Shown in pieces: positions 1 to 6,770 of a DNA stretch of 22,853 bases. Both the position numbers and the translations under genes were made by a program. Every line of letters begins with the position of its first letter. Within the stretch, counting starts at the first letter, position 1. The notes beneath the pieces were generated by a model. That model was not told where the DNA came from. It made no database searches and was given only the letters and a program-made list of their open reading frames with translations. Origin of the DNA: HGM04593 sp045657945 (lineage in GTDB: Bacteria > Bacteroidota > Bacteroidia > Bacteroidales > Bacteroidaceae); the NCBI GenBank assembly GCA_045657945.1, contig JAZOUB010000012.1, positions 1-22,853 on the forward strand. Reading direction: 5' to 3'.

Positions 1-76
1 GCACCAAGCAGGAGAACCTGACCGAATATGTTAACCCCCTCATCGGTAGTGGCGGCCACGGACACGTGTTTGTGGG
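1..76 (+). repeat. first copy of a 76-bp exact direct repeat of GH92 5' coding sequence
   Basis: Bases 1-76 are identical to 184-259, inside the GH92 gene. The offset of 183 is a multiple of three, so both copies are read in the same frame. This copy encodes the start of the mature GH92 protein (TKQENLTEYVNPLIGSGGHG), then diverges at base 77 and stops at TAG 99-101. The 107 bases between the copies (77-183) hold the apparent ATG of the intact gene. The copy runs to the first base of the window, so its true left end is unknown. It could be a real partial duplication or an assembly artefact at a contig end. Confidence 0.9.
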
Positions 77-143
77 AAGTCGGGGGCCAAGGCGGGCTTA
101 GGAAGACAAGCAAGTTGTTCAACTCCTTGGCTCACAGAACGAC

Positions 144-2300
144 ATGGCTACGATCCGACTTGCAAAGAAGAGTGAGGAGACCTGCACCAAGCAGGAGAAC
201 CTGACCGAATATGTTAACCCCCTCATCGGTAGTGGCGGCCACGGACACGTGTTTGTGGGCGCAAGCGTTCCGTTCGGTATGGTACAGCTGGGCCCCACAA
301 GTGTAAACCAGGCGTGGGACTGGTGCTCGGGCTATCACCAGGACGAGGCATCGGTAATAGGTTTCTCTCACACTCACCTGAGCGGAACAGGTATCGGCGA
401 CCTTTTCGATGTCACCGTAATGCCGGTTACAGGCGAGGTGCAGTATGAACGCGGAACAATTGACAACCCAAGCAGCGGCATGTGGTCACTTGCCGAGCGC
501 ACAAAGGAGGTTGTGAAACCGGGCTACTACAGCGTTCCCCTGATGCGCTACGGCATCAAAGCAGAGATGACAGCCACAGCACGCGTGGGACTCCACCGCT
601 ACACATTCCCCGAGAGCAACGAGGCTGCCATCGTAATTGACCTTGAGAACGGCGGTTGCTGGGACGAGAGCACCGAGACATTCATGCAGGCCGAGGGCAA
701 CAACCGCATCGTGGGTTACCGCTACTCAAAGGGTTGGGCAAAGAACCAGCGCATCTACTTTGCAGCCGAGTTCGCAAAGCCATTCGACAGCTTTGAGTTG
801 AAGGGATACAATAACTTGTATGGCTGTGCATCATTCAGCACAACAGCGGGCGAGGAGGTGATGCTCAAGGTAGCAATATCACCTGTGAGCATCGACGGTG
901 CCAAACTCGCACTTGAGAGCGAGCTACCCGGATGGGACTTTGCTGCTGTCCAGACAGCTGCCGTTGACGCATGGGAAAAAGAACTCTCACGCATAAAGGT
1001 AGAAATAAAGGACGAGGAGCAGAAGAAGATATTCTACACCGCAATGTACCACGCAATGATAGCACCAATGCTCTTCAGCGATGTAAACGGCGACTACCGC
1101 GGTGCCGATGACAAGATCTACAACAGCGACAAGCCACGCTACACATGCTTCTCACTCTGGGACACATACCGCGCTAAGCAGCCGCTCATGACAATCATCC
1201 ATCCGGAGAAAGCCGGAGAGTTCGTTGCCACAATGGTTGACATCTGCGACAAGCAGGGCGACCTCCCTGTATGGCATCTGTGGGGCAACGAGACCGACTG
1301 CATGGTTGGCGACCCCGGCATACCCGTTGTTGCCGACGCCATTGTAAAGGGCATCGATGGCTTTGACCACGAGGCTGCATTCGCAGCAATCAAGCAGACC
1401 GCAGCCGTTGAGGAGCGCGGCAAGGAGCACCGTCACAAGCATGGTTACATCCCTTGCGACATCTTCAGCGAGGCCGTTGCATTTGACATGGAGTATGCCA
1501 TTGCCGACGCTGCCGCAGCCAATGCAGCAAAGGCACTGGGCAAGGAGGCCGACTATGAGCACTTCACAAAGATGAGCCATAGCTACCGCACATTCTTTGA
1601 TAAGGAGACAGGCTTCATTCGTGGGGTGGATGTAGAGGGCAATTTCCGCACACCGTTCAATCCCTACTTCTCGGCTCACCGTGCCAATGACTACTGCGAG
1701 GGCAACGCATGGCAATATACATGGCTCGTACCACACGACATTGACAACTATGCACAGATGTTCGGCAACAAGGAGGCATGCATTGCACGCCTTGACTCAC
1801 TGTTCCTTGCACCATCGACAGTTGACGGCGATGCATCGCCCGACATCTCGGGTATGATTGGCCAGTTTGCCCACGGCAACGAGCCAAGCCACCACATCCT
1901 TTACCTTTATACAATGCTTGGCGAACCACAGAAGACAGCCGAGCGCGTGCGTGAGGTAATGACAACACAATACCGCAACAACTTCGACGGCCTCTCGGGC
2001 AACGAGGATATGGGACAGATGTCGGCTTGGTACCTGATGTCAGCACTCGGATTCTACCAGGTTGAGCCAGCCGGCGCACGCTACTGGTTCGGCTCACCAA
2101 CCGTTGACCGTGCCGAGCTCACCGTCAAGGGCGGCAAATTCGTCATTGAGACAACGGGCAACAGCGCCACAAACATCTACATCAAGAGCATAAAGCTCAA
2201 CGGCAAGCCACACAACCTGCCATACATTGAGCACAGCGACATTGCCAAAGGCGGCACGCTCACAATAGAGATGAGCGACATCCCGACAAAGTGGTGGTAA
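144..2300 (+). CDS. GH92 family exo-alpha-mannosidase, N-terminus uncertain
   Basis: Calcium-dependent exo-acting alpha-mannosidase of family GH92, which removes mannose from N-glycans or yeast-type mannans. Visible family features are the N-terminal HGH motif (residues 33-35), GFSHTHLSGTG (about 73-83), FSLWDTYRA (about 336), EGNAWQYTW (about 518; I recall the catalytic acid lying here), GNEPSHH, and GNEDMGQMSAWY (about 618), which holds conserved acidic residues. The order fits an N-terminal beta-sandwich followed by an (alpha/alpha)6 barrel. The 718 residues are close to family length, minus a signal peptide. The annotated start is doubtful: residues 1-13 are hydrophilic, whereas gut GH92 enzymes normally begin with a signal peptide. 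Cys14 followed by TKQENLTEYVNPL looks like the mature end of a lipoprotein. The frame upstream of the ATG is open back to TAG at 99. A bidirectional terminator follows. Family call very sure; linkage specificity unknown. Confidence 0.93.
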   Translation: MATIRLAKKSEETCTKQENLTEYVNPLIGSGGHGHVFVGASVPFGMVQLGPTSVNQAWDWCSGYHQDEASVIGFSHTHLSGTGIGDLFDVTVMPVTGEVQYERGTIDNPSSGMWSLAERTKEVVKPGYYSVPLMRYGIKAEMTATARVGLHRYTFPESNEAAIVIDLENGGCWDESTETFMQAEGNNRIVGYRYSKGWAKNQRIYFAAEFAKPFDSFELKGYNNLYGCASFSTTAGEEVMLKVAISPVSIDGAKLALESELPGWDFAAVQTAAVDAWEKELSRIKVEIKDEEQKKIFYTAMYHAMIAPMLFSDVNGDYRGADDKIYNSDKPRYTCFSLWDTYRAKQPLMTIIHPEKAGEFVATMVDICDKQGDLPVWHLWGNETDCMVGDPGIPVVADAIVKGIDGFDHEAAFAAIKQTAAVEERGKEHRHKHGYIPCDIFSEAVAFDMEYAIADAAAANAAKALGKEADYEHFTKMSHSYRTFFDKETGFIRGVDVEGNFRTPFNPYFSAHRANDYCEGNAWQYTWLVPHDIDNYAQMFGNKEACIARLDSLFLAPSTVDGDASPDISGMIGQFAHGNEPSHHILYLYTMLGEPQKTAERVREVMTTQYRNNFDGLSGNEDMGQMSAWYLMSALGFYQVEPAGARYWFGSPTVDRAELTVKGGKFVIETTGNSATNIYIKSIKLNGKPHNLPYIEHSDIAKGGTLTIEMSDIPTKWW
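184..259 (+). repeat. second copy of the 76-bp direct repeat, inside the GH92 gene
   Basis: Exact match to 1-76. It begins within codon 14 (Cys, 183-185) of the annotated GH92 reading frame and ends just before the divergence at the VFVGA segment. It is in frame with the intact gene. Confidence 0.9.
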
Positions 2301-2302
2301 TG

Positions 2303-2359
2303 ATATATACAAAATGATTCAGGGTGACCGCTGGTCACCCTGAATCATTTTGTATATAT
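2303..2359. terminator. bidirectional terminator, 27-bp perfect stem
   Basis: Arms 2303-2329 and 2333-2359 are perfect reverse complements around a 3-nt loop (GCT). The lower stem is A/T rich and the top is AGGGTGACC/GGTCACCCT. It lies between the convergent GH92 gene (stop at 2300) and the minus-strand gene ending at 2389, so it probably serves both. Confidence 0.9.
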
Positions 2360-2388
2360 TCTGTTCATTTCTTGAAATTTATGACATT

Positions 2389-3081
2389 TTACACCGAATC
2401 AATCTCCTCAATCTCATCTATTAACTCTATCAACGGTTTGCCATTTATCTTGAAATTCTCTATCAAAACCATCTCATCGGCATATATTTCATACTCCTTT
2501 GTATAATGGTCGTCACAAACTGCTGCATAATTATGTTCTTTCAATAAATGATACTCTTTATTTTTATATACAAAACAAACATCATAACATAATACCCCAA
2601 ATCTATGAAAAAGCACCTCTTCGGCCCAATTCTTGTACCCTTCATACATATCTCCGCATTTCTCTTTGTTTGGCGGATATTTACAGTTATAAGGACACCC
2701 ATTCTCATCCAGAGCTAAATGAGGTTTGAAGACATTGTAGAATGTCTTTACATCATCTATTTCATCCATCAAGCTAATGAAAGGCTTACCATCGATTGAG
2801 AAACTTTCAAGCAAATCCAATTCACTCGAATATTCTGCTATTATTTCTTTGCACTCTGCATTATATACTGTCGCAGGGGTATTATGCACATAAAGAAAAT
2901 ACCTTGTACCGTCGTGCAAGAACGAAACATCCATTGACATTACAGCAAAATCATGAAACAGGACTTTCCCATTCCTGTTTTTATATCCACCGAACTCTTC
3001 GCCATACAGTTCCTTGTTTGGTGGATACTTCCCATTCATTGGATTGCCGTTTGCATCGTTGATTATATAAGACTTGTTCAT
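2389..3081 (-). CDS. unrecognised protein with two tandem copies of a ~100-residue domain; possible immunity protein
   Basis: I do not recognise this 230-residue protein. It is an obvious internal duplication with a period of 116 residues. Copy 1 covers about 9-110 and copy 2 about 125-226. Each copy opens with a KYPPNKE block (18-24 and 134-140), then GYKN (32-35, 148-151), then VLFH (40-43, 156-159), and ends with GKPxIxLxDEI (98-108, 214-224). It is acidic, rich in Tyr and Asp/Glu, and has no signal peptide or membrane segment. Its start overlaps the stop of the upstream gene by 4 nt (ATGA), so the two are translationally coupled. Being last in the cassette, small, acidic and soluble, it resembles immunity proteins that follow toxins, but this is inference from context only. 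The sequence is AT-rich compared with the flanking glycosidase and efflux genes. Confidence 0.8.
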   Translation of the reverse strand: MNKSYIINDANGNPMNGKYPPNKELYGEEFGGYKNRNGKVLFHDFAVMSMDVSFLHDGTRYFLYVHNTPATVYNAECKEIIAEYSSELDLLESFSIDGKPFISLMDEIDDVKTFYNVFKPHLALDENGCPYNCKYPPNKEKCGDMYEGYKNWAEEVLFHRFGVLCYDVCFVYKNKEYHLLKEHNYAAVCDDHYTKEYEIYADEMVLIENFKINGKPLIELIDEIEEIDSV

Positions 3082-3455
3082 TTCTTAAAGTTTATGATTT
3101 TGTTTATTAAACTTTTCATTTCATTTGTCAATGCATGAGCAGCATCATGAATAGGCTTACCGTCTGACCAAATATGATAATGAGGTCCTAGCCCACGATG
3201 ATCAATTGTATGTATTTCATACATTTTCTTTCCATCTCCTCCATACACACCGATTTCTTTTAGTCCTTTTCCGCTACGATAAAATGCGGCATATACTCTA
3301 CCCGGGGTATGGCTCTCTTCGGGGAGTTTCAATCCTAGCCGTGGATTCTTGGTTTCAAGGATTTTTATGTTATCTCCAATACTCAGTATCGTTTTGTAGT
3401 GCCGTCCATCTTCAAAGTTAGTTATTCCACTAATAAAACTACCGTTTCCGCCCAT
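3078..3455 (-). CDS. small His-rich MGGxG-type protein; possible toxin or phage-associated domain
   Basis: This 125-residue protein starts MGGNGS and has no signal peptide. The MGG-G start and the later HTPGRVYA...GxGKKxYEI pattern remind me of small phage or mobile-element proteins and toxin-like C-terminal domains, but I cannot name the family with confidence. The C-terminal third carries six histidines in 26 residues (82, 86, 92, 94, 103, 107), including the cluster HRGLGPHYHIW, which could be catalytic or metal-binding. The start lies inside the end of the DUF4417 gene (17-nt overlap in another frame), and its stop overlaps the next gene by 4 nt. It is therefore the middle gene of a compact three-gene transcript. 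A toxin role is suggested only by size, histidines and position. Confidence 0.75.
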   Translation of the reverse strand: MGGNGSFISGITNFEDGRHYKTILSIGDNIKILETKNPRLGLKLPEESHTPGRVYAAFYRSGKGLKEIGVYGGDGKKMYEIHTIDHRGLGPHYHIWSDGKPIHDAAHALTNEMKSLINKIINFKK

Positions 3456-4074
3456 TTTTTAACATTTTATAGTTCTCATTTTCAAAATAAACACTCATTT
3501 TCTCTGCTTCACCCGGCATTTTTTCGCCATAGCGAATTATACAGGAAGGTTCCAGACGCTTGATAGCCTCTTTATACCCCTCCAACCACAGATATTTGGA
3601 ATAGCCCGACTTTTTAACACCGGTACAGTTTATTGCAATTACTCCATTCCTTTCAATACCTGCAAAACTGTAATCATAACTGTCGGGCGTACTCCAGGTT
3701 ACATTCGGGATTACATTCACGCCATTGCTTGCCCAATAGGCAGCCAAAGCCTTATTCAAAAAACAATGATAGAACCTCATAGGACCGGGCATATCAATGT
3801 ACTGGGAGAAATCGGGCGCTATGACCGAAAGGAACCTTTTCAGTATCTCAAGATACTTTTCGGGATATGTAAGTACACGGATGAACTCCTTGTCATTCAA
3901 ATAGAAATGAGGTGTACTATCGTATCTCTTTTGCGCAACCGCCTTGTTGAATGGATTCAGTTTTTCAGGAATATCTCCTTTGTATTTCGGGATTACAGGC
4001 ATCCCGAACTCACTTTCAGTAACTAGTTTGTCGAATATATGCAAACGATAAGTCTTGTTGTTCTTTTTTGCCAT
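3439..4074 (-). CDS. DUF4417 domain protein
   Basis: 211-residue protein matching my memory of the DUF4417 family, which is common in phages and mobile elements and has no established function. Supporting pieces are PHFYLNDKEF near residue 56, LSVIAPDFSQYIDMPGPM, then FLNKALAAYWASNGVNVIPN with VTWS following, then YDYSFAGIERNGVIAINCTG, and a C-terminal block of the form LEPSCIIRYGEKMPG. These follow the family order of an N-terminal F-x-D-x-x-F, a central PDFSxYxDMP and a GxxVIPNVxW motif. It is the first gene of the minus-strand cassette and is preceded by a good Bacteroidetes promoter with a dyad. No signal peptide or membrane segment is seen. Low-GC composition relative to the flanks suggests acquisition. 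Family call confident; function unknown. Confidence 0.85.
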   Translation of the reverse strand: MAKKNNKTYRLHIFDKLVTESEFGMPVIPKYKGDIPEKLNPFNKAVAQKRYDSTPHFYLNDKEFIRVLTYPEKYLEILKRFLSVIAPDFSQYIDMPGPMRFYHCFLNKALAAYWASNGVNVIPNVTWSTPDSYDYSFAGIERNGVIAINCTGVKKSGYSKYLWLEGYKEAIKRLEPSCIIRYGEKMPGEAEKMSVYFENENYKMLKNGRKR

Positions 4075-4095
4075 TTTTATATTATTTGTTGACTA

Positions 4096-4135
4096 CAAAG
4101 GTATTACAGCAACTAGAAACAAGGTTGCTGTAATA
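4096..4135 (-). promoter_or_regulatory. promoter and putative operator dyad of the DUF4417 cassette
   Basis: On the minus strand a TACCTTTG box (4096-4103) matches the Bacteroidetes -7 element TAnnTTTG and lies 22 nt before the DUF4417 start codon. A CTTG sequence sits about 16 nt further upstream as a weaker -33 box. A perfect 12-bp inverted repeat, TATTACAGCAAC at 4102-4113 and its complement at 4124-4135 with a 10-nt spacer, overlaps the -7 box by two bases and covers the -33 position. This is where a repressor or autoregulator would bind. Confidence 0.65.
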
Positions 4136-4185
4136 ACACAAAAACAAATTATCCCCTGCAACCAAAAGCCTTATCAATGTGTTTA

Positions 4186-4193
4186 TTCTTTTG
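4186..4193 (+). promoter_or_regulatory. weak candidate -7 box for the efflux operon
   Basis: TTCTTTTG followed by C differs by one base from TAnnTTTG and lies 16 nt before the outer-membrane factor start. No convincing -33 TTTG at the usual spacing was found. If real, the leader is very short and the efflux operon shares the 135-nt divergent region with the DUF4417 cassette. Confidence 0.25.
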
Positions 4194-4209
4194 CTAAAGA
4201 TTTACACAT

Positions 4210-5631
4210 ATGAGAAAGGTTTCTATTCTACTGTTTATCATGCTATTGTCGGTGGAAGTCACCCTTGCGCAGCAAAGCGCAGGACAAGACGGCAATGCCT
4301 TGCAAAGTGAGGTTATTATAGGAAATCCACTACCCGACAGGTGGAGCGACGGGGAGTACTACACCCAGAGGCTTCCCGTCGATGACGAGTGGTGGCGCAA
4401 TTTCAATGACCCCGTACTCGATTCGCTCATAGCCGTTGCCGGAGAAAGCAACTACTCGGTGCTTGCGGCAATGGAGAACATCAAAAAAGCACGCGCCGCA
4501 TGGCGTGTTTCGCAGAGCAAGCTGATGCCGCAGTTCGACCTGGGGCTTGGCTGGCAACGTGCAAAGACAAGCGGCAACATTGCATCCACCCTGTACAACG
4601 AGGCTTGGGAGGGGCAGTTCAGCACTGCGGTATCCATGCAGTGGCAGGCCGATGTGTTCGGCAGCATATACATGCGCTCCAAGGCACAGAAGAAACTGTT
4701 CATGGCAACCGAGGAGGAGTACAATGCCGTAATGGTCTCACTCATTGCCAATGTTGCGACCACTTATTTCTCACTGCGCCAATCACTGGCGCAGATGCAG
4801 GTACTGCGCTGGAACGCCGAGTCACAGAAGGAGATAATGAACATTGTCGTCTCGCGCTACGACAGCGGCCTAGCCTCCAAACTCGATGTAGCACAGGCGC
4901 GCAGTGTCTATTACAGCACCAAGGCGCAGATTCCGGCAATGCAGGCTACCATCGACGGTTACCGCAATGCAATGGCGGTGCTGCTGGGCACAAACCCCGA
5001 GGAACTTGACGGGTGGCTACAGGAGGGGTATGCCCTGCCTGCATACACAGCACCCATTGGCGTGGGCATACCGGCAGAACTGTTGCGCCGACGCCCCGAC
5101 ATACGCGCAGCCGAGAGACAGGTTGAGGCAAACGCGGCACTGCTTGGAGCGACCAAGCGCGACTGGTTCCCGCAACTGCTCGTTAGCGGTTCGATAGGCT
5201 TTCAGTCGGGAGAGCTGAAATCCCTGTTCCGTTCCCGTAGCCTCACATGGGAGATTGCCCCAACGATAAGTTGGAACATCTTTGGCGGCAACGACAGGGT
5301 CAACGCCACACGCGAGGCGCGTGCCGCACTCGATGCAAGCATACTCGACTTCAACGGCAAGATGCTCACCGCCTTGCAGGAGGTTGAGAGCGCCATGTCG
5401 CAGTACGAGAACTCCATAACACAGATTGCAGCCTTGCGCGAGGCGGTGAACCAGAACCAGGAGACGCTCACCCTCTCGCTCGAGCTATACAAGCAGGGAC
5501 TGACACAGTTCCAGAATGTGCTCGATGCACAGCGCACCCTACTCACCTACCAGAACTATCTTGTACAGGCACTTGGCGGCTCGCTCATATACCTTGTACA
5601 GCTCTATGAAGCCCTTGGCGGCGGATGGTAA
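4210..5631 (+). CDS. RND efflux outer-membrane factor, OprM/NodT (TolC-like) family
   Basis: Outer-membrane channel of a tripartite drug efflux pump. The 473-residue product starts with a clear signal peptide (about residues 1-20, ending VTLAQQ). No lipobox cysteine follows, unlike OprM itself. Two TolC-type repeats are recognisable: WWRNFNDPVLDSLI near residue 60, GLASKLDVAQARSVYY near 220, the family hallmark RRRPDIRAAERQ near 293, and the second-half GLTQFQNVLDAQRTLL near the C-terminus. Long Ala/Gln/Glu-rich helices between these fit the periplasmic coiled-coil barrel. It is the first gene of a three-gene operon and is followed after 22 nt by the adaptor. This order (outer-membrane factor first) differs from the proteobacterial acrAB/mexAB-oprM order. 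Confidence 0.93.
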   Translation: MRKVSILLFIMLLSVEVTLAQQSAGQDGNALQSEVIIGNPLPDRWSDGEYYTQRLPVDDEWWRNFNDPVLDSLIAVAGESNYSVLAAMENIKKARAAWRVSQSKLMPQFDLGLGWQRAKTSGNIASTLYNEAWEGQFSTAVSMQWQADVFGSIYMRSKAQKKLFMATEEEYNAVMVSLIANVATTYFSLRQSLAQMQVLRWNAESQKEIMNIVVSRYDSGLASKLDVAQARSVYYSTKAQIPAMQATIDGYRNAMAVLLGTNPEELDGWLQEGYALPAYTAPIGVGIPAELLRRRPDIRAAERQVEANAALLGATKRDWFPQLLVSGSIGFQSGELKSLFRSRSLTWEIAPTISWNIFGGNDRVNATREARAALDASILDFNGKMLTALQEVESAMSQYENSITQIAALREAVNQNQETLTLSLELYKQGLTQFQNVLDAQRTLLTYQNYLVQALGGSLIYLVQLYEALGGGW

Positions 5632-5653
5632 AAACTCCAAAACATTTCCCAAT

Positions 5654-6751
5654 ATGAAAAAAGCGATATTTGCCGTGGCATTGCTCACCGTTGCAGCATG
5701 CCACAAGAAGAGCGAGCCTGCCGCCGGCGGCATGGCATTGCCCATTGAGGTTGCAACTCCAATAGTCAGGGACATCACGCTCACGCGCGAATACCCCGGT
5801 CATCTCGAGGCCGAAGCCACAATCTCCATAATGGGGCGCGTGAACGGCAGCATCATAAAGCGTAACTTCACCGAGGGTAGCCGCGTGAAGAAAGGCGACC
5901 TGCTATATCTCATCGAGCCTACCCTGTACGAGAATGCCGTTGCACAGGCACAGGCAAGCCTGCAGACAGCCATTGCGCAGCAGGAGTACGCCCAAAGCAA
6001 CTATGAACGCATGCTGGCGGCAAGCAGCAGCAATGCCGTGAGCAAGATTGAACTGTTGCAGGCAAAAAGCAATGTCGAGAGCAGTGATGCCGCAGTCTCA
6101 AACGCAAAGGCGGCACTGAAGACAGCACAGACAAAACTTGGCTACTGCCACATCACTGCCCCGGCCGATGGTAGCATAGGCCTCACCAGACAGCCCGTGG
6201 GAGCATACATTGCCGGCGAGATGTCGCCCGTGGAACTGTGCCGTCTCTACAAGGACAACACCATGTACGCCTTCTTCAATATCCCTGATATACAGTGGTT
6301 CAGGAAGGCACTCGGCACAGGCAGCGGCATTGATCAGAGCCTCATCACCTTCACGCTTGGCGAGGGCAACATCATCAGGCGCAACGCCACCATAGACTAT
6401 CTTGCCCCTGATGTAAACACCGGCACGGGAACGCTTCAGATACGCGCCGAGCTGCCCAACAGTGACGGCGTGCTCAAGAGCGGCAGCTACATAAGCATTA
6501 CCATGCCATACGACAAGCTGCAGGATGCCCTTCTCATAAAGGATGCCTCGATAGGCACAGACCAGACAGGCAAATACATCTATGTTGTCAACGGGCAGAA
6601 CGAAGTGGAATACCGCCGCATTGAGACCGGCAGCATAATCGACGACACCCTACGCCTTGTCACTGCAGGCCTTGAACCGGGCGAACGCTATGTTACAAAG
6701 GCATTGCTTAAGGTACGCAACGGAATGCCAATCCAACCCATAATGGAGTAA
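5654..6751 (+). CDS. RND efflux periplasmic adaptor lipoprotein, AcrA/MexA type
   Basis: Membrane-fusion protein linking the RND pump to the outer-membrane channel. I chose the ATG at 5654 (365 residues) because it gives a lipoprotein signal peptide with lipobox TVAAC, Cys16, and starts 22 nt after the previous stop. The longer frame from 5516 would overlap that gene and lacks a signal. Domains in order: biotinyl-lipoyl half-motif (GRVNGSIIKRNFTEGSRVKK, about 65-85), an Ala/Gln-rich alpha-hairpin (about 100-165), second lipoyl half (GYCHITAPADGSIGLT, about 170-185), then beta-barrel and membrane-proximal domains ending with EPGERYVTKALLKVRNGMPI. The RND gene begins 19 nt downstream. Confidence 0.93.
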   Translation: MKKAIFAVALLTVAACHKKSEPAAGGMALPIEVATPIVRDITLTREYPGHLEAEATISIMGRVNGSIIKRNFTEGSRVKKGDLLYLIEPTLYENAVAQAQASLQTAIAQQEYAQSNYERMLAASSSNAVSKIELLQAKSNVESSDAAVSNAKAALKTAQTKLGYCHITAPADGSIGLTRQPVGAYIAGEMSPVELCRLYKDNTMYAFFNIPDIQWFRKALGTGSGIDQSLITFTLGEGNIIRRNATIDYLAPDVNTGTGTLQIRAELPNSDGVLKSGSYISITMPYDKLQDALLIKDASIGTDQTGKYIYVVNGQNEVEYRRIETGSIIDDTLRLVTAGLEPGERYVTKALLKVRNGMPIQPIME

Positions 6752-6770
6752 TTACCAAACATCCACGCTT

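Noticed and set aside
1152..1736. 194-codon minus-strand ORF inside GH92
   Set aside because: Antisense shadow of a GC-rich gene with clear GH92 motifs; Cys/Val/Ala-rich product without family features.
4500..5009. 169-codon ORF in another frame of the outer-membrane factor gene
   Set aside because: Lies wholly inside a well-supported gene in a different frame, composition typical of an out-of-frame reading.
5516..5653. N-terminal extension of the efflux adaptor
   Set aside because: It overlaps the upstream gene and hides the lipoprotein signal peptide that begins at ATG 5654.
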